Positions 8,804 to 18,718 of a stretch of DNA of 64,000 bases are shown in pieces. A program made the position numbers and the translations under genes. The first letter of the stretch is position 1, and the number at the start of each line of letters is the position of its first letter. The DNA is from Chitinophaga niabensis (GTDB lineage Bacteria > Bacteroidota > Bacteroidia > Chitinophagales > Chitinophagaceae): contig JAFIGY010000014.1 in the NCBI GenBank assembly GCA_017849435.1, forward strand, positions 85,290-149,289, in the 5' to 3' direction. The notes beneath the pieces are model-generated. The model saw only the letters and a list, made by a program, of their open reading frames with translations. It was not told the DNA's origin and made no database searches.

Positions 8804-9700
8804 TTATTTGCCCGTCAGGCCCAGATTATAGAGGGCTTTGATGTGCGCATCCGTCAAACAGGCTTTATAGACCCTTACTTCATCAATGCTGCCGGTCATC
8901 GGAGCAAAGGAAACGTCTGTATTCACCTGCTTTCCGGGAATGGTATTGTAGTTCCCGCCGATGATCACCTCGCTGGGCTCGAAGGATTTGAAGAAGTTGG
9001 TGCCCCTGTTCTGGTAAGCGGGTACGCCTACTTTCACGCCATCCGCCCATATCTGGAAGTTATTGGCCACGCCGTCATAAGTAATAACGAGATGAGTCCA
9101 TTTATCCGCTCCGATCTTGGGCGACAGGAAAGGAAAGCTGCCGTTGGCCGTGTTCAGGTTATCCTGTGTACCGCCGTTGGTTGCGGTGAAAGTGGGGTGG
9201 ATGGTGAGCTTTTCCAGTTCGGTGGCGGCATATTTGTTCGTTTCCAATACGAAATTGATGTTCCCGTTAAACACGCCCGGCCTCGCCAGCTGGAAAACCA
9301 TCGTTTTCTTGGAGCCGTTGTTGAGTATCTGCACCCAGGCGCTGATGGTGAAGCTTTTCAGCGAATCCGTTTTGAACGCCGGGAGCTGAACAGGATAATA
9401 CACATAACCGGCATTCAGACGCAGGGCCTTGCCACGCACACCTTTGTCGATATACGTATTCCCCGCGGTTCCGCCGGGAGTAGTGCCGCTGAAGGTTTCG
9501 TTCATGGTACCGTCAAATGACCAGTAAGCGATGAGGCTTTTCTGGAACACTTCATCCGAAGTGAGATATCCGTCTATCTTCCCGGCATAGGACTCCGGTG
9601 AAACGTCCGGCAGTTTATTCGGATTCCCGTCTTTTTTACATGATGCCAGCAGGATGGTGGCACAGAGAATATATACAGTGGTTGATCTCATAAACGTCAT
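8804..9700 (-). CDS. LamG/concanavalin A-like lipoprotein
   Basis: Surface lipoprotein of about 298 aa (295 if the second ATG at 9691 is used; both give a lipobox LLASCKK). The body is one LamG-like jelly roll: SLIAYWSFDGTMNETFSGTT, SFTISAWVQILNNGSKKTMVFQL, KWTHLVITYDGVANNFQIWADG and GSIDEVRVYKACLTDAHIKALY. These domains bind carbohydrate or protein ligands. The gene lies directly after susD (2 bp between its upstream start and the susD stop) and is the last member of the sigma/FecR/SusC/SusD unit. It probably acts as an accessory surface ligand-binding protein for that transporter; this role is inferred from position. Confidence 0.88.
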   Translation of the reverse strand: MTFMRSTTVYILCATILLASCKKDGNPNKLPDVSPESYAGKIDGYLTSDEVFQKSLIAYWSFDGTMNETFSGTTPGGTAGNTYIDKGVRGKALRLNAGYVYYPVQLPAFKTDSLKSFTISAWVQILNNGSKKTMVFQLARPGVFNGNINFVLETNKYAATELEKLTIHPTFTATNGGTQDNLNTANGSFPFLSPKIGADKWTHLVITYDGVANNFQIWADGVKVGVPAYQNRGTNFFKSFEPSEVIIGGNYNTIPGKQVNTDVSFAPMTGSIDEVRVYKACLTDAHIKALYNLGLTGK

Positions 9701-9702
9701 TT

Positions 9703-11202
9703 TTAATAGCCAAAGTTTTGCGTCAGCACGCCTTTGCTGATATCTATCTGTGTTTGCGGAATGGGCAGCAGTTCATGTTTCCCGGCTATAAAGTTCTTCC
9801 CGGCAGCCTGCATTACGCTGGCGGCGATGCCCCATCTTACCAGGTCAAAGAAACGTTCGTGTTCCAGTGCCAGCTCAATTCTCCTTTCATGGCGGATCGC
9901 ATCCCGCAGTTGCTGCTGATCGGTAGTGGTCACTTTGGGAAGTATGGCGGGATTGCCTGCTCTGGCCCGTTGGCGCACCATTTCAAGTTTGGCCAGCGCC
10001 TCCGGTGCGTCGCCGGTCTCATTGGCGGCTTCTGCATACATGAGCACTACATCTGCATAACGCAGCAGCCGTACATTCATCCAGTAACTAAAATTGTCCA
10101 GCAGGGAACTCCGCATGGCAGGGTTGCTGAGTACTTTGTGATTGTACATCGGATTGGGTAACCCGGCTGGTACGGCTTCTCCATACACGGAGGTACCTCC
10201 GGCATACAAAATAGTTCTGCTCTTGCGTGGGTCGCCGGATTCGTAGGCGGCTTCCAGTAATGTGCTGGGTGTGTTGAATCCCCAGCCGAGGTTCCAGATG
10301 CCGGTGCCTCTTACACTTTGCACGCTGGCGTACTGGGAACCGTTCTTTCTCAGCTCGCTCAGTGTTGCAGTGGCCTGTACTTCAAAGAGGGATTCTTTGC
10401 TGTTCTCCCCGTCTTCCCCAAATATTTTGGTGTAAGGCGTGGAAAGATCGTATTGCAGGGAGGTGATCACCGCGTTGGCGGCATCTTTCGCCTGTGCCCA
10501 TTTTTTCTCGGTCAGATACACTTTGGCGAGTAATCCGTTGGCCGCTCCTTTAGTAGCCCGGCCGATGAAACGCGCATCCCAGCTTAACGGGAGGTTTTCC
10601 GCTGCAAACCGCAGGTCAGATTCGATCAGCGCATAAATAGCATCCGGCTGGCTTTGCGGTACGTTGGACTGTGCGGCGGGATCATCAAACACTTTGTCGA
10701 TCAACGGTACGCGACCGAAGAGACGTACGAGCATGAAGTAGCCATAGCCGCGGAGGAACTTCGCTTCTGCCTCTGCCTGTATCTTGGCGGCCTGCGGTGT
10801 GCCGGGATTGGGATCTTTTTGTATCTGCCACAGCACAATGTTGCATTTGTTGATCAGGTTGTAATGCCCTGCCCACAATGCATTGCACATACCGTTGGAT
10901 GCGGTGATGGTAAAGTTATCCATTTGCAACGCTTCCGGTCCGTCTGAAGGCGTACTGCCTTTGTCTGAATCGTCGCTGCGGATGCAGGCTGAGGCGATGA
11001 ACGGGAAAACGGTCACATCATAAGACCGCAGCGCGTCATATCCTGCAAAAATGAATTGATCATATGGTCCGGAACCTCCGGGGTAAGGGTACGTATTTTC
11101 CGTGTAAAGCCCCTGCGGCGCACGATCCAGGAAGCCTTTCCCGCAACCCGCCAGTAAAGCCAGGCAGATGATCGTCCAGCATGTTGTTTTCAGTATTTTC
11201 AT
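9703..11202 (-). CDS. SusD/RagB-family nutrient-binding lipoprotein
   Basis: Lipoprotein of 499 aa with lipobox ending at Cys20 (LALLAGCGKGFLDRAPQG). SusD features in order: the N-terminal region, LRGYGYFMLVRLFGRVPLIDKV with the RGY block, RATKGAANGLLAKVYL, VRLLRYADVVLMYAEAANETGD and the C-terminal RHERRIELALEHERFFDLVRWG. Size and order are normal for the family. It lies 24 bp after the SusC gene stop and forms the ligand-capturing lid of that transporter. Confidence 0.95.
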   Translation of the reverse strand: MKILKTTCWTIICLALLAGCGKGFLDRAPQGLYTENTYPYPGGSGPYDQFIFAGYDALRSYDVTVFPFIASACIRSDDSDKGSTPSDGPEALQMDNFTITASNGMCNALWAGHYNLINKCNIVLWQIQKDPNPGTPQAAKIQAEAEAKFLRGYGYFMLVRLFGRVPLIDKVFDDPAAQSNVPQSQPDAIYALIESDLRFAAENLPLSWDARFIGRATKGAANGLLAKVYLTEKKWAQAKDAANAVITSLQYDLSTPYTKIFGEDGENSKESLFEVQATATLSELRKNGSQYASVQSVRGTGIWNLGWGFNTPSTLLEAAYESGDPRKSRTILYAGGTSVYGEAVPAGLPNPMYNHKVLSNPAMRSSLLDNFSYWMNVRLLRYADVVLMYAEAANETGDAPEALAKLEMVRQRARAGNPAILPKVTTTDQQQLRDAIRHERRIELALEHERFFDLVRWGIAASVMQAAGKNFIAGKHELLPIPQTQIDISKGVLTQNFGY

Positions 11203-11226
11203 CTTTATATCGATTTAAAGATTGCA

Positions 11227-14200
11227 TTAAAAAGTCACGTTCACACCCAGCGTGTATACAGACGGGATGGGATAAACCCCATTGTCTGCCCCGGCACCCA
11301 GAATGGTGCTGATGGGCGCTTCGGGAGAATAACCGGTGGTCTTGCTGAAGGTGTACAGGTTCTGTCCGCTCGCAAAGATCCTGAATGCCTGTATCCCCGC
11401 GCGTTTGAGCAGGTTATGGTTCAGGTTGTAACCGATCTGCACGGTGCGGATGCGGAAATAGTCACCCGGCTCCAGGAAATAGCTGCTGAAGAGGTAGTTG
11501 TTACCGCGACTATTATCAAGTACAGGCTCTACGTTGCTGGTGCCGGGGCCGGACCATGCCTTCAGGCGGTTGGCCTCATAATTCAGCACTGCAAAGTTGG
11601 AAGTACGGCGTTGGGTATAAACGAAGTTGCCGGCTACGCCTTGTCCTTCAAGGATCACGTCAAAGTCCTTATACCGCAGGGAAACATTCATCCCAAAGCT
11701 GTAGTCAGGGAAGGGGGAACCGAGGTTGATCCTGTCTTTGGGCGTGATCTCTCCGTCCCCGTCCATATCTCTGTAAGCGATATCGCCCGGGAGGGAGTTG
11801 GACATTCTCGGCATTTTGTCGAGGTCTGCAGAGGATTGATAGATACCTGCCTGTTTGTATCCATAGAAATGACCGATGGATTCGCCGGTGATCGTTCTGT
11901 TAACGCCTCCGTTACCTGTCAGCAGGAAGTTGATGCTGTTGCCGATGGATTCCACCCTGTTCTTGTTATAGCTGAAGTTGGGAGAAACGCTGTAGCTGAA
12001 ATCTTTCCCGATCTTGTCGTTCCATCCCAGGCTGATCTCTATACCTTTGTTGGTGATGGTACCGGCATTGGTAATGAAGGGATATCCGCCGGCTGCGCTG
12101 GGCAGGGTTACGGCTGTAATGATGTCTTTCGTTTTCCGGTTGTACAGATTAATCTCTGCGGAAAGCCGGTTGTGCAGCGCTTTAACATCCACTCCCACGT
12201 CAACGCCCCGTACTACTTCCCATTTCAGGTTCGGGTCCGGTACATAGGCCGGTTTTATGGATGTATAGATGTTGTTACCGAATACGCCGGTAGCGGCTGT
12301 AGAAAGCACAGGCAGGTAGATGTTGGAGCCGATGCCCTGGGCGCTTCCCACAGTGCCCCAGGAGCCGCGTATCTTCAGGAAGTCGATCGACTTTATATCC
12401 CGGAAGAAGTTCTCTTCACTGATCACCCAGCCTACGCCTACGCCACCGAAGTTGCCCCATCTGTTCTGCGGGCTTAGTTTGGATAAGCCGTCCCTCCGGT
12501 AAGAAACATTCAACAGGTATTTGTTGCTGTAAGCATAGCTCACTCGTCCAAGGAAGCCCATGGAAGCGTTTTCGTTACCGCCGCCGGTGAAGTTGCCCGG
12601 CATGGAAGGATCAACGATACCGATGTACCAGAATTCCGGGCTCCGTGGAATGTTCAGTGTAGTATCCGTGCGATGGCCGGAAAGATTGGTGCTGCTTTCG
12701 AAGATCGTTGTGAAACCTGCTACAGCACTGATCTTGTGCCGTTTGTTAAAAGTACTGTCAAAGGTGAGTGTATGATCCTGCTGGAATTTGCGGAACTCTT
12801 CCTGTTTCTGGTTCACGCCGGTTTTTACGTTCGTGTTATAGGTTCTGTCCGTTGGCGTATTGCCTTCCCCAAGGTTGATGAATGTAAAGGGAAGGGGCGT
12901 ATAGCCGCGGGAGTTATTAAACCCAAGGTCTGTGTATATCACTGATCTCCATTTGAATTGCCGGAATAACCTCACTTCCCCGTACAGGCTGCCCACAATG
13001 CGGAAACCTTTGTTGACGGTGTTGCCATCGTTCTGATACAGTTTTGCCAGCGGATTGCTCACCTGCGCCCGCTGAAAGCTCGGCATGCTGTAATAGGTTT
13101 TTTCATCTTCCCGCGTTCCCACAATGGGAGCGGCCCAAAGGGCATTGTTCAGATCGGCGGCGGTATTGTCCAGTATCCAGTGGGAGCCGGTAACGTCCCC
13201 GCCTATCTTAATGTTGTCGTTAACCCGCAGTTCCTCGTTCAACCGTGCGATGAACCGCTGGTGACGGCCATTCCGCACTACGCCGTCCTGCGTGCTGTAG
13301 CCGACGTTGAAGAGGGTGGAACTTTTTTCGTTGCTGTTGGAGATATTCAGACTGTTGTTGTTCATGAATGCATCCCGCAGAATGAGCTTTTGCCAGTTGG
13401 TGTTGGCGGTGTAGTTTGTATAATCAAATGCCGGTGCATTGATATTGGCGAGCTGTGCATTGTAGAGTTTTTTGAACCCGGCGGCATCGGTCACGTCTAT
13501 CAGGCGATTCACTTTCTGCAGGCTCACGGAGCTTTGAAATGTAACACGCGTCTGACCTTTCTGGGCTCTCCGGGTAGTGATCACGATCACGCCGTTCCCG
13601 CCGGTAAGCCCGAAAATAGCGATGGAGGAAGGATCCCTCAGCACTTCGATGCTTTCTATTTCGGAAGGACTGATATAATCGATATTCGTCTGAATCACCC
13701 CATCCACTACGTACAACGGGTTAGAGTTGTTGGTGCTGTTCACCCCGCGGATTCGCACGGTAGGCGCCGCACCGGGCGTACCGCTGTTCACCACGGTAAG
13801 ACCGGCTACTTTGCCCTGCAGGGAGGAGATGGGATTGGTATTGGGCATCCGGGCGATTTCATCTCCTTTGATGGAAGACACGGAGCCGGTGAGGTCCCGC
13901 TTCTTCTGGGTGCCGTAGCCGATCACTACCACCTGTTCCAGGTCTTTGGAGGAGGCCGTGAGCGTGATGTTGATAGCCGTACGGCCATTCACGGATATTT
14001 CCTGCGCGGTGAACCCGATGGACGAAAATACCAGTATGGCATTGTCCGGCGCATTGATGGTATAGCTGCCATCCACACCGGATTGTGTGCCCCTGCTGGT
14101 GCCTTTAACGTGGATGGTTACGCCGGGAATGGGCTGGCCGGTTTCATCGGTCACCTTGCCGGTAATGGTAAGGTCTTCAACCGCCGCGTCTTTCTTCTTC

Positions 14201-14550
14201 AGCACTACCAGCTCATTATCCAGCAGCCGGTAGCCCAACGGTGTTTGCAGCAGCAGCCGGTCGAGCACCTGGGCCACTGTTTCGTCGTTGGCTTCTATCG
14301 AGACTTTCTCCAGACCCTTCAACAGCGCCTGGTTGTAAAGGAAACGATATCCTGATTTCTTTTCGATCTCGTTCAGTACTTTCTTAAGTTGTACTTCGCT
14401 CATACTGATGCTGATCTTCCTTTGTGAATAGCCGCTTGCAGAAACATGCAGACAGATGAGCAGAAAGAGCGTGGTAAGTTTCATCATCTTGATTAGATTT
14501 TGGATGGCCGGAAGGCGCAAAATCCCCAACCATTGTTGGCTTTTTTTCAT
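11227..14550 (-). CDS. SusC/RagA-family TonB-linked transporter with STN signalling domain
   Basis: Outer-membrane TonB-dependent transducer of 1107 aa. Start chosen at 14550 (MKKSQQWLGILRLPAIQNLIKM), which leads into the signal segment LTTLFLLICLHVSASGYSQ; the 32 residues upstream in the frame look non-coding. Order: signal peptide, STN (secretin/TonB N-terminal) domain at about residues 45-120 (VQLKKVLNEIEKKSGYRFLY), carboxypeptidase-regulatory-like domain (ITGKVTDETGQPIPGVTI), TonB box region, plug (VVVIGYGTQKKRDLTGSVS; SSLQGKVAGLTVV; NGVIVITT), then the barrel ending LGVNVTF. The STN domain together with the adjacent FecR and ECF sigma genes is the known layout for surface signalling, in which ligand binding frees the sigma factor and raises expression of the locus. 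Confidence 0.96.
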   Translation of the reverse strand: MKKSQQWLGILRLPAIQNLIKMMKLTTLFLLICLHVSASGYSQRKISISMSEVQLKKVLNEIEKKSGYRFLYNQALLKGLEKVSIEANDETVAQVLDRLLLQTPLGYRLLDNELVVLKKKDAAVEDLTITGKVTDETGQPIPGVTIHVKGTSRGTQSGVDGSYTINAPDNAILVFSSIGFTAQEISVNGRTAINITLTASSKDLEQVVVIGYGTQKKRDLTGSVSSIKGDEIARMPNTNPISSLQGKVAGLTVVNSGTPGAAPTVRIRGVNSTNNSNPLYVVDGVIQTNIDYISPSEIESIEVLRDPSSIAIFGLTGGNGVIVITTRRAQKGQTRVTFQSSVSLQKVNRLIDVTDAAGFKKLYNAQLANINAPAFDYTNYTANTNWQKLILRDAFMNNNSLNISNSNEKSSTLFNVGYSTQDGVVRNGRHQRFIARLNEELRVNDNIKIGGDVTGSHWILDNTAADLNNALWAAPIVGTREDEKTYYSMPSFQRAQVSNPLAKLYQNDGNTVNKGFRIVGSLYGEVRLFRQFKWRSVIYTDLGFNNSRGYTPLPFTFINLGEGNTPTDRTYNTNVKTGVNQKQEEFRKFQQDHTLTFDSTFNKRHKISAVAGFTTIFESSTNLSGHRTDTTLNIPRSPEFWYIGIVDPSMPGNFTGGGNENASMGFLGRVSYAYSNKYLLNVSYRRDGLSKLSPQNRWGNFGGVGVGWVISEENFFRDIKSIDFLKIRGSWGTVGSAQGIGSNIYLPVLSTAATGVFGNNIYTSIKPAYVPDPNLKWEVVRGVDVGVDVKALHNRLSAEINLYNRKTKDIITAVTLPSAAGGYPFITNAGTITNKGIEISLGWNDKIGKDFSYSVSPNFSYNKNRVESIGNSINFLLTGNGGVNRTITGESIGHFYGYKQAGIYQSSADLDKMPRMSNSLPGDIAYRDMDGDGEITPKDRINLGSPFPDYSFGMNVSLRYKDFDVILEGQGVAGNFVYTQRRTSNFAVLNYEANRLKAWSGPGTSNVEPVLDNSRGNNYLFSSYFLEPGDYFRIRTVQIGYNLNHNLLKRAGIQAFRIFASGQNLYTFSKTTGYSPEAPISTILGAGADNGVYPIPSVYTLGVNVTF

Positions 14551-14718
14551 AATTTTCCATTGACGTGTTAATGAATAGGAAATCCCTTTCACGAGGGGAA
14601 CCGTAAATTTTCCGAAAGTTGACATCCACGGGGAATGTGTGCGCATTTCCCGTTTTTGTGACCATATGTTGGCAGTGGTTACGATGTATTCATGTGCAGC
14701 GTAATTTGTATCAATTTT

Positions 14719-15765
14719 TTAACGTGTGATCTCAATATGGTTTCCGTGGATTGTATAGGAAAAGTCCGCAGTGATCTGCAGCGCTTTTAATGCCTGTTCT
14801 ATCGTCTCTTTCTCGAACTTCCCTGTAAAGCGAAGATGGGCGATGGCAGGATCGTTCAGCCTGATCTCCACGCCATACCAGCGCTCCATCTGCGTGGCCA
14901 GCTGGCTGAAGGAGATATCCTCGAACATCAGTTTATTATCTACCCAGGCCGTTTCCACCGGCGTTTGAGTATGGCCCGCATAATGCAGGGGCTTTACTTC
15001 CATTTGCAGTGCACGGGCGTCCTCTTTTACTTCCCTTTGCAATACGAGCTTTTCGTTGGCCCGGAGAACCACCGGGGCCATGGAACTGTTACTGACACTC
15101 ACTTCCACACTTCCCCGGATAAGGGTAGTTTCCGTTGTGCTTTCATCGGGATAGGCGCGTACATTGAATGCAGTGCCGAGCACTTTCACGTTCATCTGTC
15201 CCGCATGAATGATAAAAGGCCGGGAAGCCTCTTTTTGTATATCGAAATAAGCTTCGCCGGTGAGGGTCACTTCCCGGGATGCGGCATGGAAAGCGGAGGG
15301 ATAGCTCAACCGGCTGTCCGCATTGAGCCATACCACGGACCCGTCCGGCAAGAGGATGCGGGACCGTGTTCCTTTTTCCGTGTGTATCTCTTCGTTCGTA
15401 CCGGCAGTATGAGGGCCTGTTCCGGCGGATCGTTGCGCCAACTGCCACCACCAGGCGCCTGCGGCCAGTAACAGCACCGCAGCAGCCATTCCGGCTATCC
15501 TCAGCAGCCGTACCTTGCGCCGGGCCGGCGGTATATCCCAGTCAACGCCTGCATTTCTCATCCTTTCCAGGTGATCTGCAAATGCCTGTTCCCTTTGGGC
15601 CATCGGTACCTCGGCCCGCTGATCCCAGAGGTCGGTGATGTGGCCTGCAGCATAGTGTGTTTCGGGATGGGACTGCAGTAATTTCTCCAGTTCGGCCAGC
15701 TCTTCTTGCGTGGCCTCCCCGGCGAGTTTTTTAGACAGCAGTTCCCAGATGGCATCTTGTGACAT
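14719..15765 (-). CDS. FecR-family anti-sigma regulator
   Basis: Inner-membrane anti-sigma regulator of 348 aa. Order: cytoplasmic N-terminal part (MSQDAIWELLSKKLAGEATQ...) expected to hold the sigma factor, a single membrane helix near residues 86-105 (LLRIAGMAAAVLLLAAGAWWW), the FecR domain with TEKGTRSRILLPDGSVVWLN and TLTGEAYFDIQKEASRPF, and a C-terminal DUF4974-type domain (ISFSQLATQMERWYGVEIRL). It lies between the ECF sigma gene (47-bp gap) and the STN-bearing SusC (168-bp gap). This is the standard order of a Bacteroidota trans-envelope switch. Confidence 0.95.
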   Translation of the reverse strand: MSQDAIWELLSKKLAGEATQEELAELEKLLQSHPETHYAAGHITDLWDQRAEVPMAQREQAFADHLERMRNAGVDWDIPPARRKVRLLRIAGMAAAVLLLAAGAWWWQLAQRSAGTGPHTAGTNEEIHTEKGTRSRILLPDGSVVWLNADSRLSYPSAFHAASREVTLTGEAYFDIQKEASRPFIIHAGQMNVKVLGTAFNVRAYPDESTTETTLIRGSVEVSVSNSSMAPVVLRANEKLVLQREVKEDARALQMEVKPLHYAGHTQTPVETAWVDNKLMFEDISFSQLATQMERWYGVEIRLNDPAIAHLRFTGKFEKETIEQALKALQITADFSYTIHGNHIEITR

Positions 15766-15812
15766 GCTACTAGGACAAAATTTTTTGGGAATACCCTTAG
15801 TGTGGGCAAAAA

Positions 15813-16412
15813 TTATTTTTCTGCGCCCGATCCGGGGCGGAGCGGGAGGGAACGGTGGGATTCAAAACGGATGGTGTTAGCCAGTTTCCGGATGGCCATA
15901 GACATCTGGGCCTCCACTGTTTTCACGGAAAGGTCCAGCAGCTCGGCCACTTCCCGGTATTTGAGGCCATCTTCCTTCACCAGCTTGAAGATCATTTTGC
16001 AGCGGGGAGGCAGCTGGTTCACCGCAAAGCTCACCCTGTCATACATCTGCCGGGTGATCATCAGTTGTTCCGGATCGGCATACAGGCTGGATATCTCCAC
16101 TGACAGTTCTTCCAGCTGAAAAGCGCGGTTCTTCCGGATCTTCTGGAGGTAGTTGAGGGAAAAATTTTTCGTGGATACATAGAGATAAAGCCGGAGATTG
16201 GCCACTCCGGATAATTGTTTCCGCTTCTCCCATACCCGGATGAACACATCCGAAACGATCTCTTCCGCCAGCTCATGGGATTTAATGTAGGAGTAGGCGA
16301 ACTGATAAAGCCAGGGCTGGAAATGAAGATAGAGGCCCTTGTAGGCCTGCTGATCGTCCGCCGTGCAAAGCTGGTGCTGGAAGTTGGCAATATCTGTATC
16401 GGATAATTTCAT
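15813..16412 (-). CDS. ECF sigma factor (FecI-like, Bacteroidota type)
   Basis: Alternative sigma factor of 199 aa that should direct RNA polymerase to the SusC/SusD/LamG genes downstream. Region 2 is seen in HFQPWLYQFAYSYIKSHELAEEIVSDVFIRVWEKR, region 4 in LPPRCKMIFKLVKEDGLKYREVAELLDLSVKTVEAQMSMAIRKL. The start at 16412 (MKLSDTDIANFQHQ) gives the usual length. It is the first gene of a same-strand run with fecR, susC, susD and the LamG gene. No strong Bacteroidota housekeeping promoter was found just upstream. Confidence 0.95.
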   Translation of the reverse strand: MKLSDTDIANFQHQLCTADDQQAYKGLYLHFQPWLYQFAYSYIKSHELAEEIVSDVFIRVWEKRKQLSGVANLRLYLYVSTKNFSLNYLQKIRKNRAFQLEELSVEISSLYADPEQLMITRQMYDRVSFAVNQLPPRCKMIFKLVKEDGLKYREVAELLDLSVKTVEAQMSMAIRKLANTIRFESHRSLPLRPGSGAEK

Positions 16413-16457
16413 CGTGGATCTCCGCTCCGAAGGTAGTGCAAATTGCCGGATTCCCTG

Positions 16458-16826
16458 CTATGCCCTGCGCATGAGGCGGTTGGCACGTGATACCAGTTCA
16501 CCGGGGGTGAAGGGTTTTTTCAGATAATCATCCGCACCGAGATAGAATGCATATTGCATTGTTTTTTCATTGGTAACGGAAGAAACAACAATAACCGGTG
16601 TTTCCCGGTCGGTTTCCCGCTGTTTGAATTCATTGATCAGGTCCAGCCCGCTGGAGAAGGGCAGCATGATGTCCGTAAGGATCAGGTCAAAATGGTGTTG
16701 ATTGAATTGATGCAATGCTTCCGTGCTGCCGGCAGCCAGTGTAACCTCGTGGCCCTGCCTGGTCAGTATCAGGCTGATGGCGCGTGCCATAAAAGCATCG
16801 TCTTCAATAACAAGTATCCGCTTCAT
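16458..16826 (-). CDS. Single-domain response regulator (receiver only)
   Basis: A 122-aa stand-alone receiver protein. Acidic pair EDD at residues 8-10, phospho-acceptor Asp52 in LILTDIMLPFSSGLDL, switch Thr/Ser in VIVVSS and Lys in DDYLKKPFTPGEL. There is no output domain, so it probably acts by protein contact (phosphorelay or control of a partner). No kinase is adjacent; it sits between the sigma gene at 15813-16412 and the ECF42 operon on the same strand. The partner cannot be named. Confidence 0.9.
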   Translation of the reverse strand: MKRILVIEDDAFMARAISLILTRQGHEVTLAAGSTEALHQFNQHHFDLILTDIMLPFSSGLDLINEFKQRETDRETPVIVVSSVTNEKTMQYAFYLGADDYLKKPFTPGELVSRANRLMRRA

Positions 16827-16994
16827 ACGTTCAATTTGGATTCAGAAAATAAAAACGCGGTTTTTACTGAAGAGAGATCAGATGTTCACTGCACTGCTCC
16901 AGGCATAGTGTACGGTTAAAAATATCTGAGGGTGGGTATTCGCTGCGTAAAGGTAGACATATTTCATGCCAAATAGCGTAGACGTTAATCAACA

Positions 16995-18275
16995 TTAACA
17001 AGCGAGGCCGGATAGTTTCTTTCGAAGGAGATCTTTTTCCGCGGCGGATTGCGTGAGTTGCAATGCCGTTTCATAAGATGTTTTGGCCGCAGCCGGGTCA
17101 GTATTGGCGAAGATATCGCCCATCAGGGCGTGAAAGAGATAATTCCTGTTCCATTCCCGGATGCAGGAGGACTGGCTGATTTCGTTCAGCGTACGTGCGG
17201 CACCGTAGACTTTGAAGATCACGGTGAGCCTGTTCAGCAGCACGATGGAAGTGGGGTGGATGGAAACAAGCAGATCGTAGTACCGGAGGATGTTCTGCCA
17301 GTTGGTGGTTTCAAAGGACGGCGCCATGCAATGCTCATAAGCGATGGCGGCTTCTACATGATAGCTGCTGATCTCCTCCCCGAAAGCGGCCTTGTTGAGG
17401 AATTCATTTCCCTTGCCGATGAGATGCCGGTCCCAAAGGCTGCGGTCCTGCTGCGCCAGCAGCACGATTCCGCCGGTATCATCGATCCGGCTGTTGATCC
17501 GCGCAGCATGAAAACACATCAGCGCCATCGCGGCAAAAACTTCCGGGAGCCGTGTGTGCTGGCTGCCGCAAAGTAATCCGCAGAGGTACATGGCCTGCTC
17601 CAGCAGGTCTTTCCGGATGAGTTCATCTGTGTGGGTGGAGTTGTAGCCTTCGTTGAAAAGCAGGTAAATGGTGCGTAGTACGGCCGCTGTTCTGTCTTTG
17701 AGCAGCGCAGGGGGCGGGAATTCCGGTTTTACACGATGTTCCCGGAAGAATTCCTTCGTCCGGTAAAGCCGTTTGGACACGGCGTCTTCAGATGTAACAA
17801 AAGCTTTGGCGATCTCCGCGGTGGAGAAGCCGCAGAGTGTTTTCAGGATCAGCGTGATCTGGTTTTCCTCGGAAATACCGGTATGGCAACAGGCATACAT
17901 CATCCGGAGCAGATCGTCCCGTATCTCATCTTCGTTCCATATTCTGTCCATCATGATGCTGAGGGTATATTCCGATTGCAGCAGCGTTCTTTCCGGATCG
18001 CTGAAATCAATGAGTGTGGAGAACTTGTTCCTGCGGAGGGTATCGACCGCTTTGTTCCTGGCGGCCCGCATCAGCCAGGCCGAGGGATTGTCAGGGATGC
18101 CTTTCAGAGACCAGGTGTGGAGGGCGTTGGCAAAAGTATCCTGCACAACGTCTTCAGATAATTGCAGGTTTTCCGTTCCAAATATTTTGGTCAATACAGC
18201 CACCATCTTTCCCGCTTCCCTGCGGAAAAGCTGATCGCCCAGTTTGTTGATATCGAATTGCGCATCCCGGTTCAT
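16995..18275 (-). CDS. ECF42-type sigma factor with C-terminal DUF6596/TPR-like extension
   Basis: Sigma factor of 426 aa, about twice the length of a simple ECF protein. Residues 1-180 carry region 2 (EDVVQDTFANALHTWSLKGIPDNPSAWLMRAARNKAVD) and region 4 (LILKTLCGFSTAEIAKAFVTSEDAVSKRLYR). The rest is the helical extension typical of ECF42: LFNEGYNSTH, LALMCFHAARINSRID, QDRSLWDRHLIGKG, LLVSIHPTSIVLLNRLTVIFKVYG and a TPR-like tail. ECF42 proteins are known to sit beside DGPF/YciI genes and to lack a classical anti-sigma factor; here the YciI gene is 47 bp upstream. The extension is thought to carry the regulatory role. Confidence 0.92.
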   Translation of the reverse strand: MNRDAQFDINKLGDQLFRREAGKMVAVLTKIFGTENLQLSEDVVQDTFANALHTWSLKGIPDNPSAWLMRAARNKAVDTLRRNKFSTLIDFSDPERTLLQSEYTLSIMMDRIWNEDEIRDDLLRMMYACCHTGISEENQITLILKTLCGFSTAEIAKAFVTSEDAVSKRLYRTKEFFREHRVKPEFPPPALLKDRTAAVLRTIYLLFNEGYNSTHTDELIRKDLLEQAMYLCGLLCGSQHTRLPEVFAAMALMCFHAARINSRIDDTGGIVLLAQQDRSLWDRHLIGKGNEFLNKAAFGEEISSYHVEAAIAYEHCMAPSFETTNWQNILRYYDLLVSIHPTSIVLLNRLTVIFKVYGAARTLNEISQSSCIREWNRNYLFHALMGDIFANTDPAAAKTSYETALQLTQSAAEKDLLRKKLSGLAC

Positions 18276-18322
18276 AGAATTACCCGGATGGCAATTTACA
18301 TCACCATCCGGGTTTTCCGGTT

Positions 18323-18679
18323 TTACATTTTCAGTTCTTTGATCTCCCGCACTTCTACCATGCCGTCATGCTCCAGCACCGGACATCCTTTGGATATCTC
18401 CACTGCTTCGTCCAGGCTGCCGGCCTTGCAGATAAGGTATCCGCCTACCATTTCCTTCCCTTCCATAAAAGGCCCGTCTGTTACTACTTTGCCAGTGCCT
18501 GCTACCTGTTTGCCCGTGTCTTTCAGGGGTTGCGCTCCTACCAGTTTGCCTTGCGCGGACAAGCCGCCCATCCATTGCATCCATTTCTGCATGTGTTCCT
18601 GCCATTTTTCGGGAGCATCCTGTAATGCTTCTTCCCGCATGTCTGCACCACCGCGGAACAGGAAAAGATATTCTGCCAT
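18323..18679 (-). CDS. YciI/DGPF-family protein
   Basis: A 118-aa protein with the DGPF signature (VVTDGPFMEGKEMVGGYLI) and the family start MAEYLFLFRGG. YciI-like proteins have a ferredoxin-like fold with a conserved His/Asp pair; their reaction is mostly unknown. The usual partner of ECF42 sigma factors is exactly this protein, and the sigma gene follows on the same strand. Probably a target of, or a signal-related partner for, that sigma factor; the family association is known, the mechanism is not. Confidence 0.93.
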   Translation of the reverse strand: MAEYLFLFRGGADMREEALQDAPEKWQEHMQKWMQWMGGLSAQGKLVGAQPLKDTGKQVAGTGKVVTDGPFMEGKEMVGGYLICKAGSLDEAVEISKGCPVLEHDGMVEVREIKELKM

Positions 18680-18718
18680 ATTGCTGCTTTTTTTTGGATT
18701 AAAATTAACGAATCGTGT

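Noticed and set aside
13180-14355. A 391-codon open frame on the plus strand opposite the SusC gene
   Set aside because: It is the antisense shadow of a clear SusC N-terminal region; its composition is not protein-like and no family is recognisable. The same holds for 11416-12477 and 33160-34104.
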